Assembly: GCA_017941505.1 (NCBI GenBank)
Contig: JAGAWH010000069.1
Span: 1 to 34,786 of the forward strand
Direction: 5' to 3'
DNA: 34,786 bases
From: Faecalicoccus sp.
GTDB lineage: Bacteria > Bacillota_I > Bacilli_A > Erysipelotrichales > Erysipelotrichaceae
Of the stretch, positions 7,832 to 16,848 are shown piece by piece (position 1 is the stretch's first letter; every line of letters starts with the position of its first letter). The notes below the pieces were generated by a model. That model searched no databases and was not told the origin of the DNA. It was given only the letters and a program-made list of their open reading frames with translations. The translations under genes were made by a program, and so were the position numbers.

Positions 7832-8932
7832 ATGGCAGGATTAACATTAGAACACATTTGGAAAAAATATCCAAATGGCTATGAAGCAGTCAAGGATTTT
7901 AACCTTGAGATTGAAGACAAAGAATTCATTATTTTCGTTGGACCTTCCGGCTGCGGAAAATCGACGACGCTGAGAATGATTGCTGGTTTAGAAGACATCA
8001 GCAGCGGTACTTTGAAGATTGGAGACCGTGTTGTTAATGATGTTGAGTCAAAGGACAGAGATATTGCCATGGTTTTCCAAAACTATGCTCTATATCCTCA
8101 TATGACTGTCTATGACAACATGGCATTCGCATTGAAATTGAAAAAAACACCAAAAGATGAAATTGACAAGGCTGTTAAAGAAGCAGCAAGAATTCTTGAA
8201 CTGGATCAGGTGTTGAAAAGAAAACCGGCGCAATTGTCCGGTGGACAGCGTCAGCGTGTGGCTATGGGACGTGCCATTGTACGTAATCCGCAGGTATTCT
8301 TAATGGATGAACCTTTATCCAATCTGGATGCCAAACTGAGAGTGCAGATGCGTGCGGAAATTGCCAAACTGCATGATCGTTTAGAAGCAACAATCATTTA
8401 CGTTACTCATGACCAGACTGAAGCCATGACATTAGGTACACGAATCGTTGTTATGAAAGATGGAATCATTCAGCAGGTAGATACACCAAAGAATTTATAT
8501 AATGAGCCGGTAAATCTATTCGTAGCCGGTTTTATCGGATCTCCGCAGATGAACTTTATCGATGCGGTATTTGATGGTAAAGCTTTACAAGCCGGCGGTT
8601 ATACATTTGATTTACCGGCTGAAAAGGCAAAAGTATTACGTGATGGCAATTATACCGGAAAAACAGTTGTAATGGGTGTCCGTCCTGAAAATATTCATGA
8701 TGCCTCTGTTGAAAGCTTAAAGCGTTTGACAAGTCCATTTGATGCAAAAATTACAGTATTTGAATTATTAGGATCTGAAGTTCTGTTATATTGTGATTTT
8801 GCAGGCAGTTCTATTGCAGCTAAGGTCGAACAGGGAAATCAGGCTCGTGTAGGTGATAATGCTTCGTTTGCGCTGGATATGGACAAGATTCATGTATTTG
8901 ATAAAGAAACAGAGCAAGCCATTGTTCACTAA
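7832..8932 (+). CDS. msmK: Sugar ABC transporter ATPase (MsmK/UgpC type)
   Basis: A 366-residue ATPase of the carbohydrate-importer class. Visible are Walker A GPSGCGKST (residues 37-45), Q-loop VFQNYALYPHM, signature LSGGQRQRVAMGRAI, Walker B VFLMDEPLSNLDA and switch His in YVTHDQTEAM. The C-terminal 130 residues form the OB-type regulatory domain (VMGVRPENIHD). It energises import through the two permeases downstream. It is the first gene of the operon and has a strong AGGAGG site, whereas in the streptococcal msm locus msmK lies after the permeases. A second ATPase of this type is encoded at 22648. Confidence 0.93.
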   Translation: MAGLTLEHIWKKYPNGYEAVKDFNLEIEDKEFIIFVGPSGCGKSTTLRMIAGLEDISSGTLKIGDRVVNDVESKDRDIAMVFQNYALYPHMTVYDNMAFALKLKKTPKDEIDKAVKEAARILELDQVLKRKPAQLSGGQRQRVAMGRAIVRNPQVFLMDEPLSNLDAKLRVQMRAEIAKLHDRLEATIIYVTHDQTEAMTLGTRIVVMKDGIIQQVDTPKNLYNEPVNLFVAGFIGSPQMNFIDAVFDGKALQAGGYTFDLPAEKAKVLRDGNYTGKTVVMGVRPENIHDASVESLKRLTSPFDAKITVFELLGSEVLLYCDFAGSSIAAKVEQGNQARVGDNASFALDMDKIHVFDKETEQAIVH

Positions 8933-8950
8933 TCAAAAGAGGAAGCGAAC

Positions 8951-10219
8951 ATGAAAAAAATGTATACCATTGCGCTTAGCAGTGCCTTAGCCCTGTCAGG
9001 CTGCTTGAGCGGATGCTCTGCGAAAAAAGGGACCGATGGGGTAGTAGAGATTGAAATTGTACAGTATAAGCCGGAAGCGGTCGAAGTATTTAATCAGCTG
9101 GAGGAAGAATTTAATAAAACACATGATGATATTCATTTAACTATCGAATCTCCAAATGATGCGATGACGATCATGAAAACGCGTTTTATCCGTGAAGATT
9201 ATCCCGATATTATCGGAATCGGCGGCGATGTGAATTACTCCAATTTTGTGGATGCAGAACTATTGGCTGATGTATCGGATTATTCGGGCATTGATAATGT
9301 TAAAGAAGCTTATGTTGACATTATTGAAGGATTGGAATTTGTACCGACAGAAGGCACATTCGGTGTTCCGTATATGGCTAATGCAGCCGGTGTTCTGTAT
9401 AACCGGGATATGTTTGAAGAACATGGATGGGAAATCCCAACTACATGGTCTGAGTTTATTCAGTTATGTAAAGACATCGAAGCTGAGGGAATCCAGCCGT
9501 TATATTTTGGATATAAGGATACCTGGACAACATTAGCGCCATGGAATGCGCTTGCGGTTGATTTAGCGCCGGCTGATATCTGTCAACAGGTCAATTCCGG
9601 AGACGCAACATTTACCGAAAGCTATCGAGAGGTTGCCGAGAAACAATATGAATTATTACAGTATGCTGAAAAAGATCCATTTGCGTATGGATATAACGAT
9701 GCTTGTACTGAATTTGCCCGTGAAAATTCAGCTATGTATATTATCGGAAGCTATGCAGTTCCGCAGATTTTATCGGTAAATCCTGACTTGAACATTGATT
9801 CCTTTGTTATGCCGGGAAGCGATGATGCCGACCAGCAGACATTGAACTCCGGAGTTGATTTAATGTTCTGCTTAATGGAAAACTGCGAACACAAAGAAGA
9901 AGCCTATGTCGTTCTTGACTTCCTGCTAAAACATGACAATATGCAATATTACATCGATGTTCAGAATGCTGTTCCTTGTACCGAAGGGGATTTCGAGCTT
10001 CCTGCTATGCTGGATGGTATGAAAGAATATATCGACCAGGGAAAAATGGCGGATTTCCAGGATCATCATTATCCGTCTGAAATGGCTGTTGACGCTCAAA
10101 TCCAGACATTCCTGATTGAGGGTGATGTAGATAAATTCTTGAAAAAATTTGATACGGACTGGGTACGTTACAATCGTGATATTATCCGTAAAGTACAAGC
10201 TTATAATGAATCCCGCTAA
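8951..10219 (+). CDS. msmE: Sugar-binding lipoprotein (MsmE-like)
   Basis: A 422-residue extracellular solute-binding protein, family 1. The signal peptide MKKMYTIALSSALALSGC ends in a lipobox (Cys18); a second LSGC gives Cys22 as an alternative lipidation site. Binding-protein features include FGVPYMANAAGVLYNRDMFE and a long central and C-terminal two-lobe body. It is anchored outside the membrane and delivers sugar to the MsmF/MsmG permease. Position between the ATPase and permeases, and the linked GH36 enzyme, suggest raffinose-, melibiose- or stachyose-type alpha-galactosides; the sequence alone cannot fix the ligand. Confidence 0.9.
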   Translation: MKKMYTIALSSALALSGCLSGCSAKKGTDGVVEIEIVQYKPEAVEVFNQLEEEFNKTHDDIHLTIESPNDAMTIMKTRFIREDYPDIIGIGGDVNYSNFVDAELLADVSDYSGIDNVKEAYVDIIEGLEFVPTEGTFGVPYMANAAGVLYNRDMFEEHGWEIPTTWSEFIQLCKDIEAEGIQPLYFGYKDTWTTLAPWNALAVDLAPADICQQVNSGDATFTESYREVAEKQYELLQYAEKDPFAYGYNDACTEFARENSAMYIIGSYAVPQILSVNPDLNIDSFVMPGSDDADQQTLNSGVDLMFCLMENCEHKEEAYVVLDFLLKHDNMQYYIDVQNAVPCTEGDFELPAMLDGMKEYIDQGKMADFQDHHYPSEMAVDAQIQTFLIEGDVDKFLKKFDTDWVRYNRDIIRKVQAYNESR

Positions 10220-10234
10220 AGAGAGGAAAAAAAC

Positions 10235-11086
10235 ATGAAAAGCCAAAATGAAAGAAGAAGAACATTCTTGTTGATTACGATTCCCATTCTATTTTTGTTC
10301 TGTATGTTTAATACACTGCCGTTAATCAAGGGTTTCATCTACAGTTTCACAAACTTTAAAGGATACGGAACCTATGAATGGGTTGGATTTCGAAATTATA
10401 TTGATTTATTTACTGATGCCCGTGTTGGAAAATCCTATTTATTTACAATAAAGTTGGCATTTGTTTCAACGATTGTGATCAATGTTATCAGCCTGCTTAT
10501 GGCATTAGCTCTTAACAGTAAAATTAAATTTAAAAGTGCCCTTAGAGGAATGTATTTTATACCGAACATCCTTGGTGCATTGGTAGTTGGTTATATCTTT
10601 AACTATTTCTTTACATACATTCTGCCTGCTTTAACACATTCATCCAGTCTTCTGGCTTCCAGTAAGTATGCATGGATTGCGATTATGATCGTGTGTGCAT
10701 GGCAGTCTATTGCGATGAATACTTTAATCTATATCTCCGGTTTACAGACAGTACCGGAAGATGTATATGAAGCAGGTTCTCTGGATGGAGCAACAGGATG
10801 GAATAAATTTAGATATATTACATTCCCTTTGATCATCCCATTCTTTACAATCAACATGGTTCTGTCTATGAAAAATAACTTAATGGTTTTTGATCAGATC
10901 ATGGCATTAACTAAAGGTGGACCGGCACAGAGTACAGAATCCATTTCTTTCTTGATTTACAATAACGGTATGTCCGGCGGACAATTTGGGTTCCAAAGTG
11001 CCAATGCGGTTATCTTCTTTATTGTGATTGTAACTATTTCGATTTTGCAGCAAAGATTTTTGAATAGCAGAGAGGAACAATTGTAA
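10235..11086 (+). CDS. msmF: Sugar ABC permease 1 (MsmF-like)
   Basis: A 283-residue inner-membrane permease of the MalF/UgpA class with about six hydrophobic segments. The cytoplasmic EAA loop reads YEAGSLDGATGWNKFRYITF around residues 182-200, which docks on the ATPase. A segment GGPAQSTESISFLIY, typical of this permease family, follows. Ribosome site GAGAGGA. The stop overlaps the next start as TAATG, so the two permease halves are translationally coupled. Confidence 0.92.
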   Translation: MKSQNERRRTFLLITIPILFLFCMFNTLPLIKGFIYSFTNFKGYGTYEWVGFRNYIDLFTDARVGKSYLFTIKLAFVSTIVINVISLLMALALNSKIKFKSALRGMYFIPNILGALVVGYIFNYFFTYILPALTHSSSLLASSKYAWIAIMIVCAWQSIAMNTLIYISGLQTVPEDVYEAGSLDGATGWNKFRYITFPLIIPFFTINMVLSMKNNLMVFDQIMALTKGGPAQSTESISFLIYNNGMSGGQFGFQSANAVIFFIVIVTISILQQRFLNSREEQL

Positions 11087-11931
11087 TGAAAGACGTTAAA
11101 ATTAAGGAAAAATATAACTGGCCGATTACGATATTGTTGATCTTAGGCTTGATTACTGTATTATTCCCGTTGTATATGACGGTTGTGATTGCGTTTAAAC
11201 AGCCAAGTGAAATGACCAACACGATTTCCGGTATTTTATCACTGCCGAAAACCTGGAGTCTGGATAATTTCCGTGAAGCAATGCGTGTTACTGATTTCTG
11301 GCATTCTTTATTTAATAGCTTTTTGATCACGTCAATAACTATGTTATTTTCCATTGTGATTCATTCTTTAATGGGATATGCGGTAGCTCGTAATATGGCA
11401 AAGAGTAAATTTTATTCTTTTGTATATTATTTTGTGACCAGTGGTATGTTTGTTCCGTTTGCGATTTTGATGATGCCACTTGTAAAACAGACAGCACAGA
11501 TGCATATTGCGAATGGATGGGGCGTCATAATTCTCTACATTGTATTCTATATGCCGATGAACGTTCTGTTATATTCCGGATATTTGAAAAACATACCGGT
11601 AGCTCTGGAAGAAGCCGCTCATGTTGATGGAGCAACAACTTGGTCTACCTTTTGGCGCATTATCTTCCCGTTGATGGCTCCTATGCATGCAACAGTAGCA
11701 GTGTTGACAGCTTTGGGCACATGGAATGATGTAATGACACCGTTAGTTATTATGTCGGGCAGCGGAATGAATACATTGCCGTTGGCACAGTTAACTTTCC
11801 AAACCCAGTTTGGAACGAACTATAACTTGGCATTTGCTTCCTATCTGCTGGCATTGCTTCCAATATTGATTTTCTATCTCTTTGCCCAGAAACAGGTCAT
11901 TAACGGTGTTGTGAACGGAGCAGTGAAATAG
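11086..11931 (+). CDS. msmG: Sugar ABC permease 2 (MsmG-like)
   Basis: A 281-residue permease of the MalG/UgpE class with six hydrophobic segments. The EAA loop is EEAAHVDGATTWSTFWRIIF, and the C-terminus ends in QKQVINGVVNGAVK, the usual MalG-class ending. It pairs with MsmF to form the channel. A stable hairpin with a T-run follows before the alpha-galactosidase, so transporter genes may be transcribed more than the distal part. Confidence 0.92.
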   Translation: MKDVKIKEKYNWPITILLILGLITVLFPLYMTVVIAFKQPSEMTNTISGILSLPKTWSLDNFREAMRVTDFWHSLFNSFLITSITMLFSIVIHSLMGYAVARNMAKSKFYSFVYYFVTSGMFVPFAILMMPLVKQTAQMHIANGWGVIILYIVFYMPMNVLLYSGYLKNIPVALEEAAHVDGATTWSTFWRIIFPLMAPMHATVAVLTALGTWNDVMTPLVIMSGSGMNTLPLAQLTFQTQFGTNYNLAFASYLLALLPILIFYLFAQKQVINGVVNGAVK

Positions 11932-11951
11932 TTTCACAAACGTAAATAGTA

Positions 11952-12000
11952 TGAAGGTTCAGAAGTTACTCAAAAGGGTGCTGTCTGAACCTTCATTTTT
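11952..12000 (+). terminator. Intra-operon terminator or attenuator
   Basis: TGAAGGTTCAGA (11952-11963) pairs perfectly with TCTGAACCTTCA (11984-11995); a 20-base loop separates the arms and TTTTT follows. It lies between msmG and the alpha-galactosidase, so it either ends the transporter transcript or reduces read-through into the distal genes. Confidence 0.75.
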
Positions 12001-12047
12001 GAAAATATTAGAATAATGACAAATTGATGTCTAGAAAGTGTAAAAAT

Positions 12048-14234
12048 ATGACAGTCTTATATGATGCGAATCATCAAACGTTTACCATTCATACAAAAAA
12101 CAGTACCTATCAGATGCAGGTAGATCAATATAATCATCTGATTCATCTTTACTATGGTAAAAGAACCGAAGGATGTATGGACTATCTGCTGGCTTTTGTA
12201 GATCGTGGATTTTCCGGAAATCCATATGAGGCTGGAATCGACCGCACATATTCACTGGATTATCTACCACAGGAGTTTCCTACCCAGGGAACTGGTGATT
12301 TTCGATCGCCTGCTCTAATTGTCAGGGATGATAAAGGTACTTTTGGATGTCATTTACGTTATAAAGGATATTCGATTGACAAAGGAAAATATAGCCTAAA
12401 AGGGTTGCCGGCAGTCTATGCTGATCAAGACCGGGCCCAATCATTAACAATTGAAATGATGGATGACCGTTTGGGATTATCCGTGAAATTGTTATATGGT
12501 GTGATTGATGATCTGGATATTATCACCCGCAGTGTCATCGTTACCAATCAAGGTGAGCATACATGTACGCTGGAAAGGCTGTATAGTGCTAATTTGGATT
12601 TTGTATATGGACACTATGATCTTATGACATTTTACGGTCGCCATATGATGGAAAGACAGGTCAATCGAACACATGTTGAACACGGAACGATTGGTATTTC
12701 AAGCCGCAGGGGCATGTCAAGTCATCAATACAATCCGTTCGTAATTCTATCCGATCAAGATACAACAGAGACAAGCGGAAGATGCTGGGCTATGCAGTTT
12801 GTATACAGCGGAGGATTTAAGGCAGAAGTTGAGAAGGATCAATACAATCAGTGCCGTCTGCAGATGGGAATCGAAGATGAAATGTTTTCTTATCAGTTAG
12901 AACCGCAGGAATCCATCATTGGACCGGAAGTGATACTTTCATTCAGTGATTCCGGATTTGAAGATTTATCGGATCATCTGCATCAAAATATTCGTAAACA
13001 TATCTGTCGGGGAAAATATCGCGATATCTCAAGACCGGTTCTGTTAAACAGCTGGGAAGCGTTTTATTTTTCCTTTACCGGACAGGATATTCTTTCTTTA
13101 GCGAAAGAAGCTAAAAGTCTCGGGATAGATTTAGTTGTAATGGATGATGGTTGGTTTGGACGACGGAACAGTGACTATTGTGCCCTGGGTGATTGGACGC
13201 CTAATGAAGACAAGCTGGGTTGTTCATTAAAAGAATTAGCTGCAAAGATCAATGAAATGGGAGTGAAATTTGGAATCTGGATGGAACCGGAAATGATTAG
13301 CGAGGACAGTGATCTTTATCGTAATCATCCGGATTGGGTAATGATGATTCCAAATGAAAAACCGGTCTGTGCCCGCAGTCAATTGGTGTTGGATTTTTCC
13401 AGACAAGAAGTATGTGATTACATTTTTGAACGTATTTGCGATATCCTCGATACAGGAAATATTGAATATATTAAATGGGATTATAACCGTTCCATTGCCG
13501 ATGTCTTTTCATATTCAACCAAGGATCAAGGTAAGGTTTTATATAAATATATACTTGGTTTGTATGATGTTTTGGAACGTCTGATAGAACGCTATCCGGA
13601 TGTTTTAATGGAAGGGTGTGCAGGAGGCGGAGGCAGGTTTGATGCCGGTATGTTATACTATATGCCGCAAATATGGTGCTCTGATAACACCGATGTGCTG
13701 GACAGGTTACAGATTCAATACGGAACATCTTTTGGATATCCGGCAAGTACGATAGGTTCTCATGTTTCCGCTGTACCGAATCATCAAACCGGAAGAACCT
13801 CTTTATTGTCAACCCGTGGCGCAGCAGCCAATTATGGTGGATTTGGGTATGAATTGAATCCGAAGTTACTGAGTGAACAGGATAAAAAAGAGATTCGTAA
13901 ACAAATTGACCACCATAAAAAAACAGCTCATTTAATTCATGAAGGGAAATATATCCGCCTATCTAATCCCGGCGTCGATCCAATTTGTGCATGGGAATTT
14001 GTCAGCAGGGACCGTAAGGAAGCGATGATTCAGGTAGTTATACCTTATAACCATGGAAATAGCCCGACATTATATTGCGTTCCTAGAGGCTTAGCCCCCA
14101 ATTCATTGTATTTATGCCGTGAAGACGGTAAACAATATCCTTCGGATGCATTAATGGATAGTGGTTTCCCATTGCCTGTTATCAAGGAAGATGGAGAAAG
14201 CTTTGTATTTCATTTAGAAAAGGTGGAACTGTGA
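12048..14234 (+). CDS. aga: Alpha-galactosidase, GH36
   Basis: A 728-residue GH36 enzyme hydrolysing terminal alpha-1,6-galactosyl units of melibiose and raffinose-family sugars. Landmarks are VVMDDGWFG, FGIWMEPEMI, nucleophile Asp478 in IKWDYNRS, and acid/base Asp546 in WCSDNTD after the CAGGGGRFD loop. There is no signal peptide, so it acts on imported sugar in the cytosol. The frame is open back to TTG 12024 and ATG 12027, but MTVLYDANHQTF from ATG 12048 matches how family members begin. The GTGA overlap couples it to the next gene. Confidence 0.93.
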   Translation: MTVLYDANHQTFTIHTKNSTYQMQVDQYNHLIHLYYGKRTEGCMDYLLAFVDRGFSGNPYEAGIDRTYSLDYLPQEFPTQGTGDFRSPALIVRDDKGTFGCHLRYKGYSIDKGKYSLKGLPAVYADQDRAQSLTIEMMDDRLGLSVKLLYGVIDDLDIITRSVIVTNQGEHTCTLERLYSANLDFVYGHYDLMTFYGRHMMERQVNRTHVEHGTIGISSRRGMSSHQYNPFVILSDQDTTETSGRCWAMQFVYSGGFKAEVEKDQYNQCRLQMGIEDEMFSYQLEPQESIIGPEVILSFSDSGFEDLSDHLHQNIRKHICRGKYRDISRPVLLNSWEAFYFSFTGQDILSLAKEAKSLGIDLVVMDDGWFGRRNSDYCALGDWTPNEDKLGCSLKELAAKINEMGVKFGIWMEPEMISEDSDLYRNHPDWVMMIPNEKPVCARSQLVLDFSRQEVCDYIFERICDILDTGNIEYIKWDYNRSIADVFSYSTKDQGKVLYKYILGLYDVLERLIERYPDVLMEGCAGGGGRFDAGMLYYMPQIWCSDNTDVLDRLQIQYGTSFGYPASTIGSHVSAVPNHQTGRTSLLSTRGAAANYGGFGYELNPKLLSEQDKKEIRKQIDHHKKTAHLIHEGKYIRLSNPGVDPICAWEFVSRDRKEAMIQVVIPYNHGNSPTLYCVPRGLAPNSLYLCREDGKQYPSDALMDSGFPLPVIKEDGESFVFHLEKVEL

Positions 14235-16126
14235 GACGGGAAGAGTATTTAAAGGCAAGAAAAGCAGGTCAAAAATATGTTCAGAGAAACAATAAGAAGG
14301 CAGACAATCCCTTTTTACCCTGCTTAAATAATATGCTTTCACATGACCAAATGAAATCCGAAGAGCCGATAGGAGTTAAGGAAATTCCATTATCCCGTGT
14401 GATTGGAACGGTGACTGAAGGTCGCAAAGAAGCCTTTGCCGGTAATTATATGCCATTGTTGGAAATTGATACGGAATTTGCCGCAAAATGGATGAATGTT
14501 CTGGAATTCCAAATGAATGAAGGAATTAACGATCCGATCAAAGTAAAAGAATATAAAGGATCGTTTTACGTGCTGGAAGGAAACAAGCGGGTTTCGGTAT
14601 TAAAATATCTAAACCAGCCTATGATAGATGCTGATATTATTCGGATACATACAGTGGATGGTGATGAACGGTATCAGCAGTTTCTAACATTCTATAGATG
14701 CACCGGATTATATGAACCATGGTTTTCAAAAGCGGAAAGCTATGAATTACTTGCGGAAAAAATGGGGATGAGTCTGAATTGCGTATGGCCTCAACAGAGT
14801 ATTCAAAAGCTTAGATCTTGTTATCACCAATTCGTGATGCTGTATGATCATCAAAGTAAAGATACATCAAGGATGGAAGCCGGAGATGCATTTCTGCTTT
14901 ATCTAAATGTTTTTTCATTGGATAGCTTACTATCTATGACAGATAAAGAAATACAGAAAAACCTCGAGAAAATATGGCTTGAATATGAAAAAAAAGCAGA
15001 AACCGCGATCGTGTATCAAGAGAGCCCAAAATCGCAAAGCGGCATGGACCGTATCACCCAAACGATTTTAAAACCGGTTCGGTTGATGACAGAATCGCCC
15101 ATGCGGATTCTTTTCATCTATGACCGTGATCCCAATACATCACGATGGCTCCACAGTCATGAGATAGGACGTCTGGAACTTGTTCGCATTTTTGGACAAT
15201 CCGTCATAACAGACTATGTGATTTGTGAAGATTTTTCCGCGTTTGATGAAGCAGTTTTACAAGCCGTTAACAATCATACAAAAATCATTATTACTCCCTC
15301 TGCCGGACAAATGGAAGATACCCTGCGCAATGCGCTGAAATATCCGAAAATAAAGTTCTACAATTGTTCCATCAATCAGAATTACAAATCGGTCCATTGT
15401 TATTACGGGAGAATGTATGAAATTAAATTTCTGATGGGTGTATTAGCCGGATTGTTGACAAACACAAACCGTATCGGATATGTATCGGACTATCCTTTTT
15501 ATGGTACGGTAGCCGCAATCAATGCCTTTGCGATTGGAGTCGCAATGGTCAACCCGGAGGCAAAAGTGGAACTGGTATGGTCGTGTATTAAAGATGAAGA
15601 TTGGAAAGAAACGATGGAAAATAAACAAGTAGATTTTGTCTGCGGACCGGATTCCATCATGCCACAGACAATCGATCAGGAATTTGGCTTATTTCGAATA
15701 GATGTCCAGAGTAAGGAAAGCTATGCCATACCGTTATGGGACTGGGGAAGATATTATGAATTAATCATCAAAAACGAAATGGAAGCTGTTTTATCCATGG
15801 ATAAGCAGGTCGAGAATGCCTGGTACGGTTTATCCAGCGGGGTAATTGATTTGATCTTGTCACATCGAGTTCCGTATTCGATAAAGAATATGATTCAATT
15901 GTTGAAAAACGCTGTTACTTCCGGAAGTGTTTCGGTATTTGATGGGCAGTTATATTCCCAAAGCGGTATCATTCAATCTTTGGCAGGGGTACGTATGTCC
16001 AATAAAGAGATTGTGCAGATGGATTGGTTAAATGAGAATATTGAAGGAACTTTTCCTAACTACGAACAATTAACCGACAGTGCACGGAAAGCCATTCAAA
16101 TCAACAAGATTTCAGGGGAATCGTAA
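14231..16126 (+). CDS. Cytoplasmic ParB-like/BMP-type sensor fusion
   Basis: A 631-residue protein with no signal peptide or membrane segment. Residues about 50-140 resemble a ParB/sulfiredoxin-like domain: IPLSRVIGTV, then INDPIKVKEY and EGNKRVSVLKYL. Residues about 150-285 are helical. Residues from about 291 form a periplasmic-binding-type fold of the Bmp/PnrA class: MRILFIYDRDPNTSRW, YYGRMYEIKFLMGVLAGLLT and IGYVSDYPFYGTVAAINAFA. PnrA-class proteins normally are lipoproteins that bind nucleosides; here the domain is cytoplasmic and fused, so a ligand-sensing or regulatory role is plausible. The GTG start has an AAAGGTGG site and overlaps the galactosidase stop. Similar fusions are annotated as BMP proteins; ligand unknown. 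Confidence 0.75.
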   Translation: MRREEYLKARKAGQKYVQRNNKKADNPFLPCLNNMLSHDQMKSEEPIGVKEIPLSRVIGTVTEGRKEAFAGNYMPLLEIDTEFAAKWMNVLEFQMNEGINDPIKVKEYKGSFYVLEGNKRVSVLKYLNQPMIDADIIRIHTVDGDERYQQFLTFYRCTGLYEPWFSKAESYELLAEKMGMSLNCVWPQQSIQKLRSCYHQFVMLYDHQSKDTSRMEAGDAFLLYLNVFSLDSLLSMTDKEIQKNLEKIWLEYEKKAETAIVYQESPKSQSGMDRITQTILKPVRLMTESPMRILFIYDRDPNTSRWLHSHEIGRLELVRIFGQSVITDYVICEDFSAFDEAVLQAVNNHTKIIITPSAGQMEDTLRNALKYPKIKFYNCSINQNYKSVHCYYGRMYEIKFLMGVLAGLLTNTNRIGYVSDYPFYGTVAAINAFAIGVAMVNPEAKVELVWSCIKDEDWKETMENKQVDFVCGPDSIMPQTIDQEFGLFRIDVQSKESYAIPLWDWGRYYELIIKNEMEAVLSMDKQVENAWYGLSSGVIDLILSHRVPYSIKNMIQLLKNAVTSGSVSVFDGQLYSQSGIIQSLAGVRMSNKEIVQMDWLNENIEGTFPNYEQLTDSARKAIQINKISGES

Positions 16127-16701
16127 TGAAGATATTAGCTGTGAGTGATATCGAAGAAAGTATATTGTTGTCTTCGACAAATGAACGTTTCAGAGATATT
16201 GACTGCATTCTTTCCTGCGGAGATCTGGAGTATCCATATCTTGATATGTTGACATCAAGGATCAATGCACCTTTGTATTACGTTTGGGGGAATCACGATT
16301 CTCAATCAACAAATGGAGGTGTCTGCCTGGAAGATCAAATCGTTGATATGAATGGATTTAAAGTATGTGGATTTGGCGGTTCCATGCGCTATAAACCGGG
16401 AAATCATATGTATACCGAAAAAGAAATGCGCCATCGCTTAATGCGTTTTCGGCACTCTCATCTTTTCTTACGATCTGTAGATATATTCGTAACACATGCA
16501 CCGGCGAAGGGTTATGGTGATTTGGATGATTTATGTCATACCGGTTTTGATTGCTTCAATGATTTTCTGGAGTATTATAAACCTAAATATATGTTACATG
16601 GACATGTCCATTTGAATTACGGCCGCTTACAGAGCCAATATCAACATCCATCCGGTACGAAGATTATCAATGTATACGGATATCAGATTATTGAATTATA
16701 A
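16126..16701 (+). CDS. Calcineurin-like metallophosphoesterase
   Basis: A 191-residue phosphoesterase. Motifs are Asp8 in SDIEES, GD at 32-33 (SCGDLEY), GNHD at 55-58, His124 in VTHAP, and HGHVH at 158-162. The first motif is D-x-E rather than the usual D-x-H; related clostridial proteins share a D-E-E-S-like form, so this looks like a subfamily trait rather than decay. GFGGSMRYKPG is also typical of that group. It is coupled to the BMP fusion by a TAATG overlap and is the last gene of the alpha-galactoside operon. Substrate unknown; a phosphodiester or small-molecule phosphate is likely. Confidence 0.87.
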   Translation: MKILAVSDIEESILLSSTNERFRDIDCILSCGDLEYPYLDMLTSRINAPLYYVWGNHDSQSTNGGVCLEDQIVDMNGFKVCGFGGSMRYKPGNHMYTEKEMRHRLMRFRHSHLFLRSVDIFVTHAPAKGYGDLDDLCHTGFDCFNDFLEYYKPKYMLHGHVHLNYGRLQSQYQHPSGTKIINVYGYQIIEL

Positions 16702-16721
16702 GGCCCAAAAGGCCTTTTTTT
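16700..16721 (+). terminator. Intrinsic terminator of alpha-galactoside operon
   Basis: AAGGCC (16700-16705), loop CAAAA, GGCCTT (16711-16716), then a T-run to 16721. It begins within the stop codon of the phosphoesterase gene. Confidence 0.8.
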
Positions 16722-16765
16722 GCGATTGGTTGATGGAACATAGCAGCACCGCAAACAATAATACA

Positions 16766-16790
16766 GAAGTCGGTAATACGGCTTCTTTTC
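16766..16790 (+). terminator. Second, back-up terminator
   Basis: GAAGTCG (16766-16772), loop GTAATA, CGGCTTC (16779-16785), then TTTTC. The two stem arms are identical to those of the terminator after azlD. It stands 45 bases after the first terminator and before the promoter region of the next gene (TATAAT at 16808-16813). Confidence 0.6.
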
Positions 16791-16848
16791 ATTTGGTTTG
16801 TTTGGGTTATAATAAAGATAACAGGTTACATAAATGGAGTTATAAATT

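Noticed and set aside
11952..12000. Hairpin considered as a riboswitch or T-box
   Set aside because: A simple perfect stem with U-run; no aptamer-like conserved segments or alternative pairing were seen.
12024..12047. Upstream TTG/ATG starts for the alpha-galactosidase
   Set aside because: The extra eight residues do not fit the family N-terminus and no ribosome site precedes them.
14231..16126. BMP fusion considered as an exported nucleoside-binding lipoprotein
   Set aside because: The N-terminus is charged, with no hydrophobic segment or lipobox cysteine, and about 290 residues precede the BMP domain.
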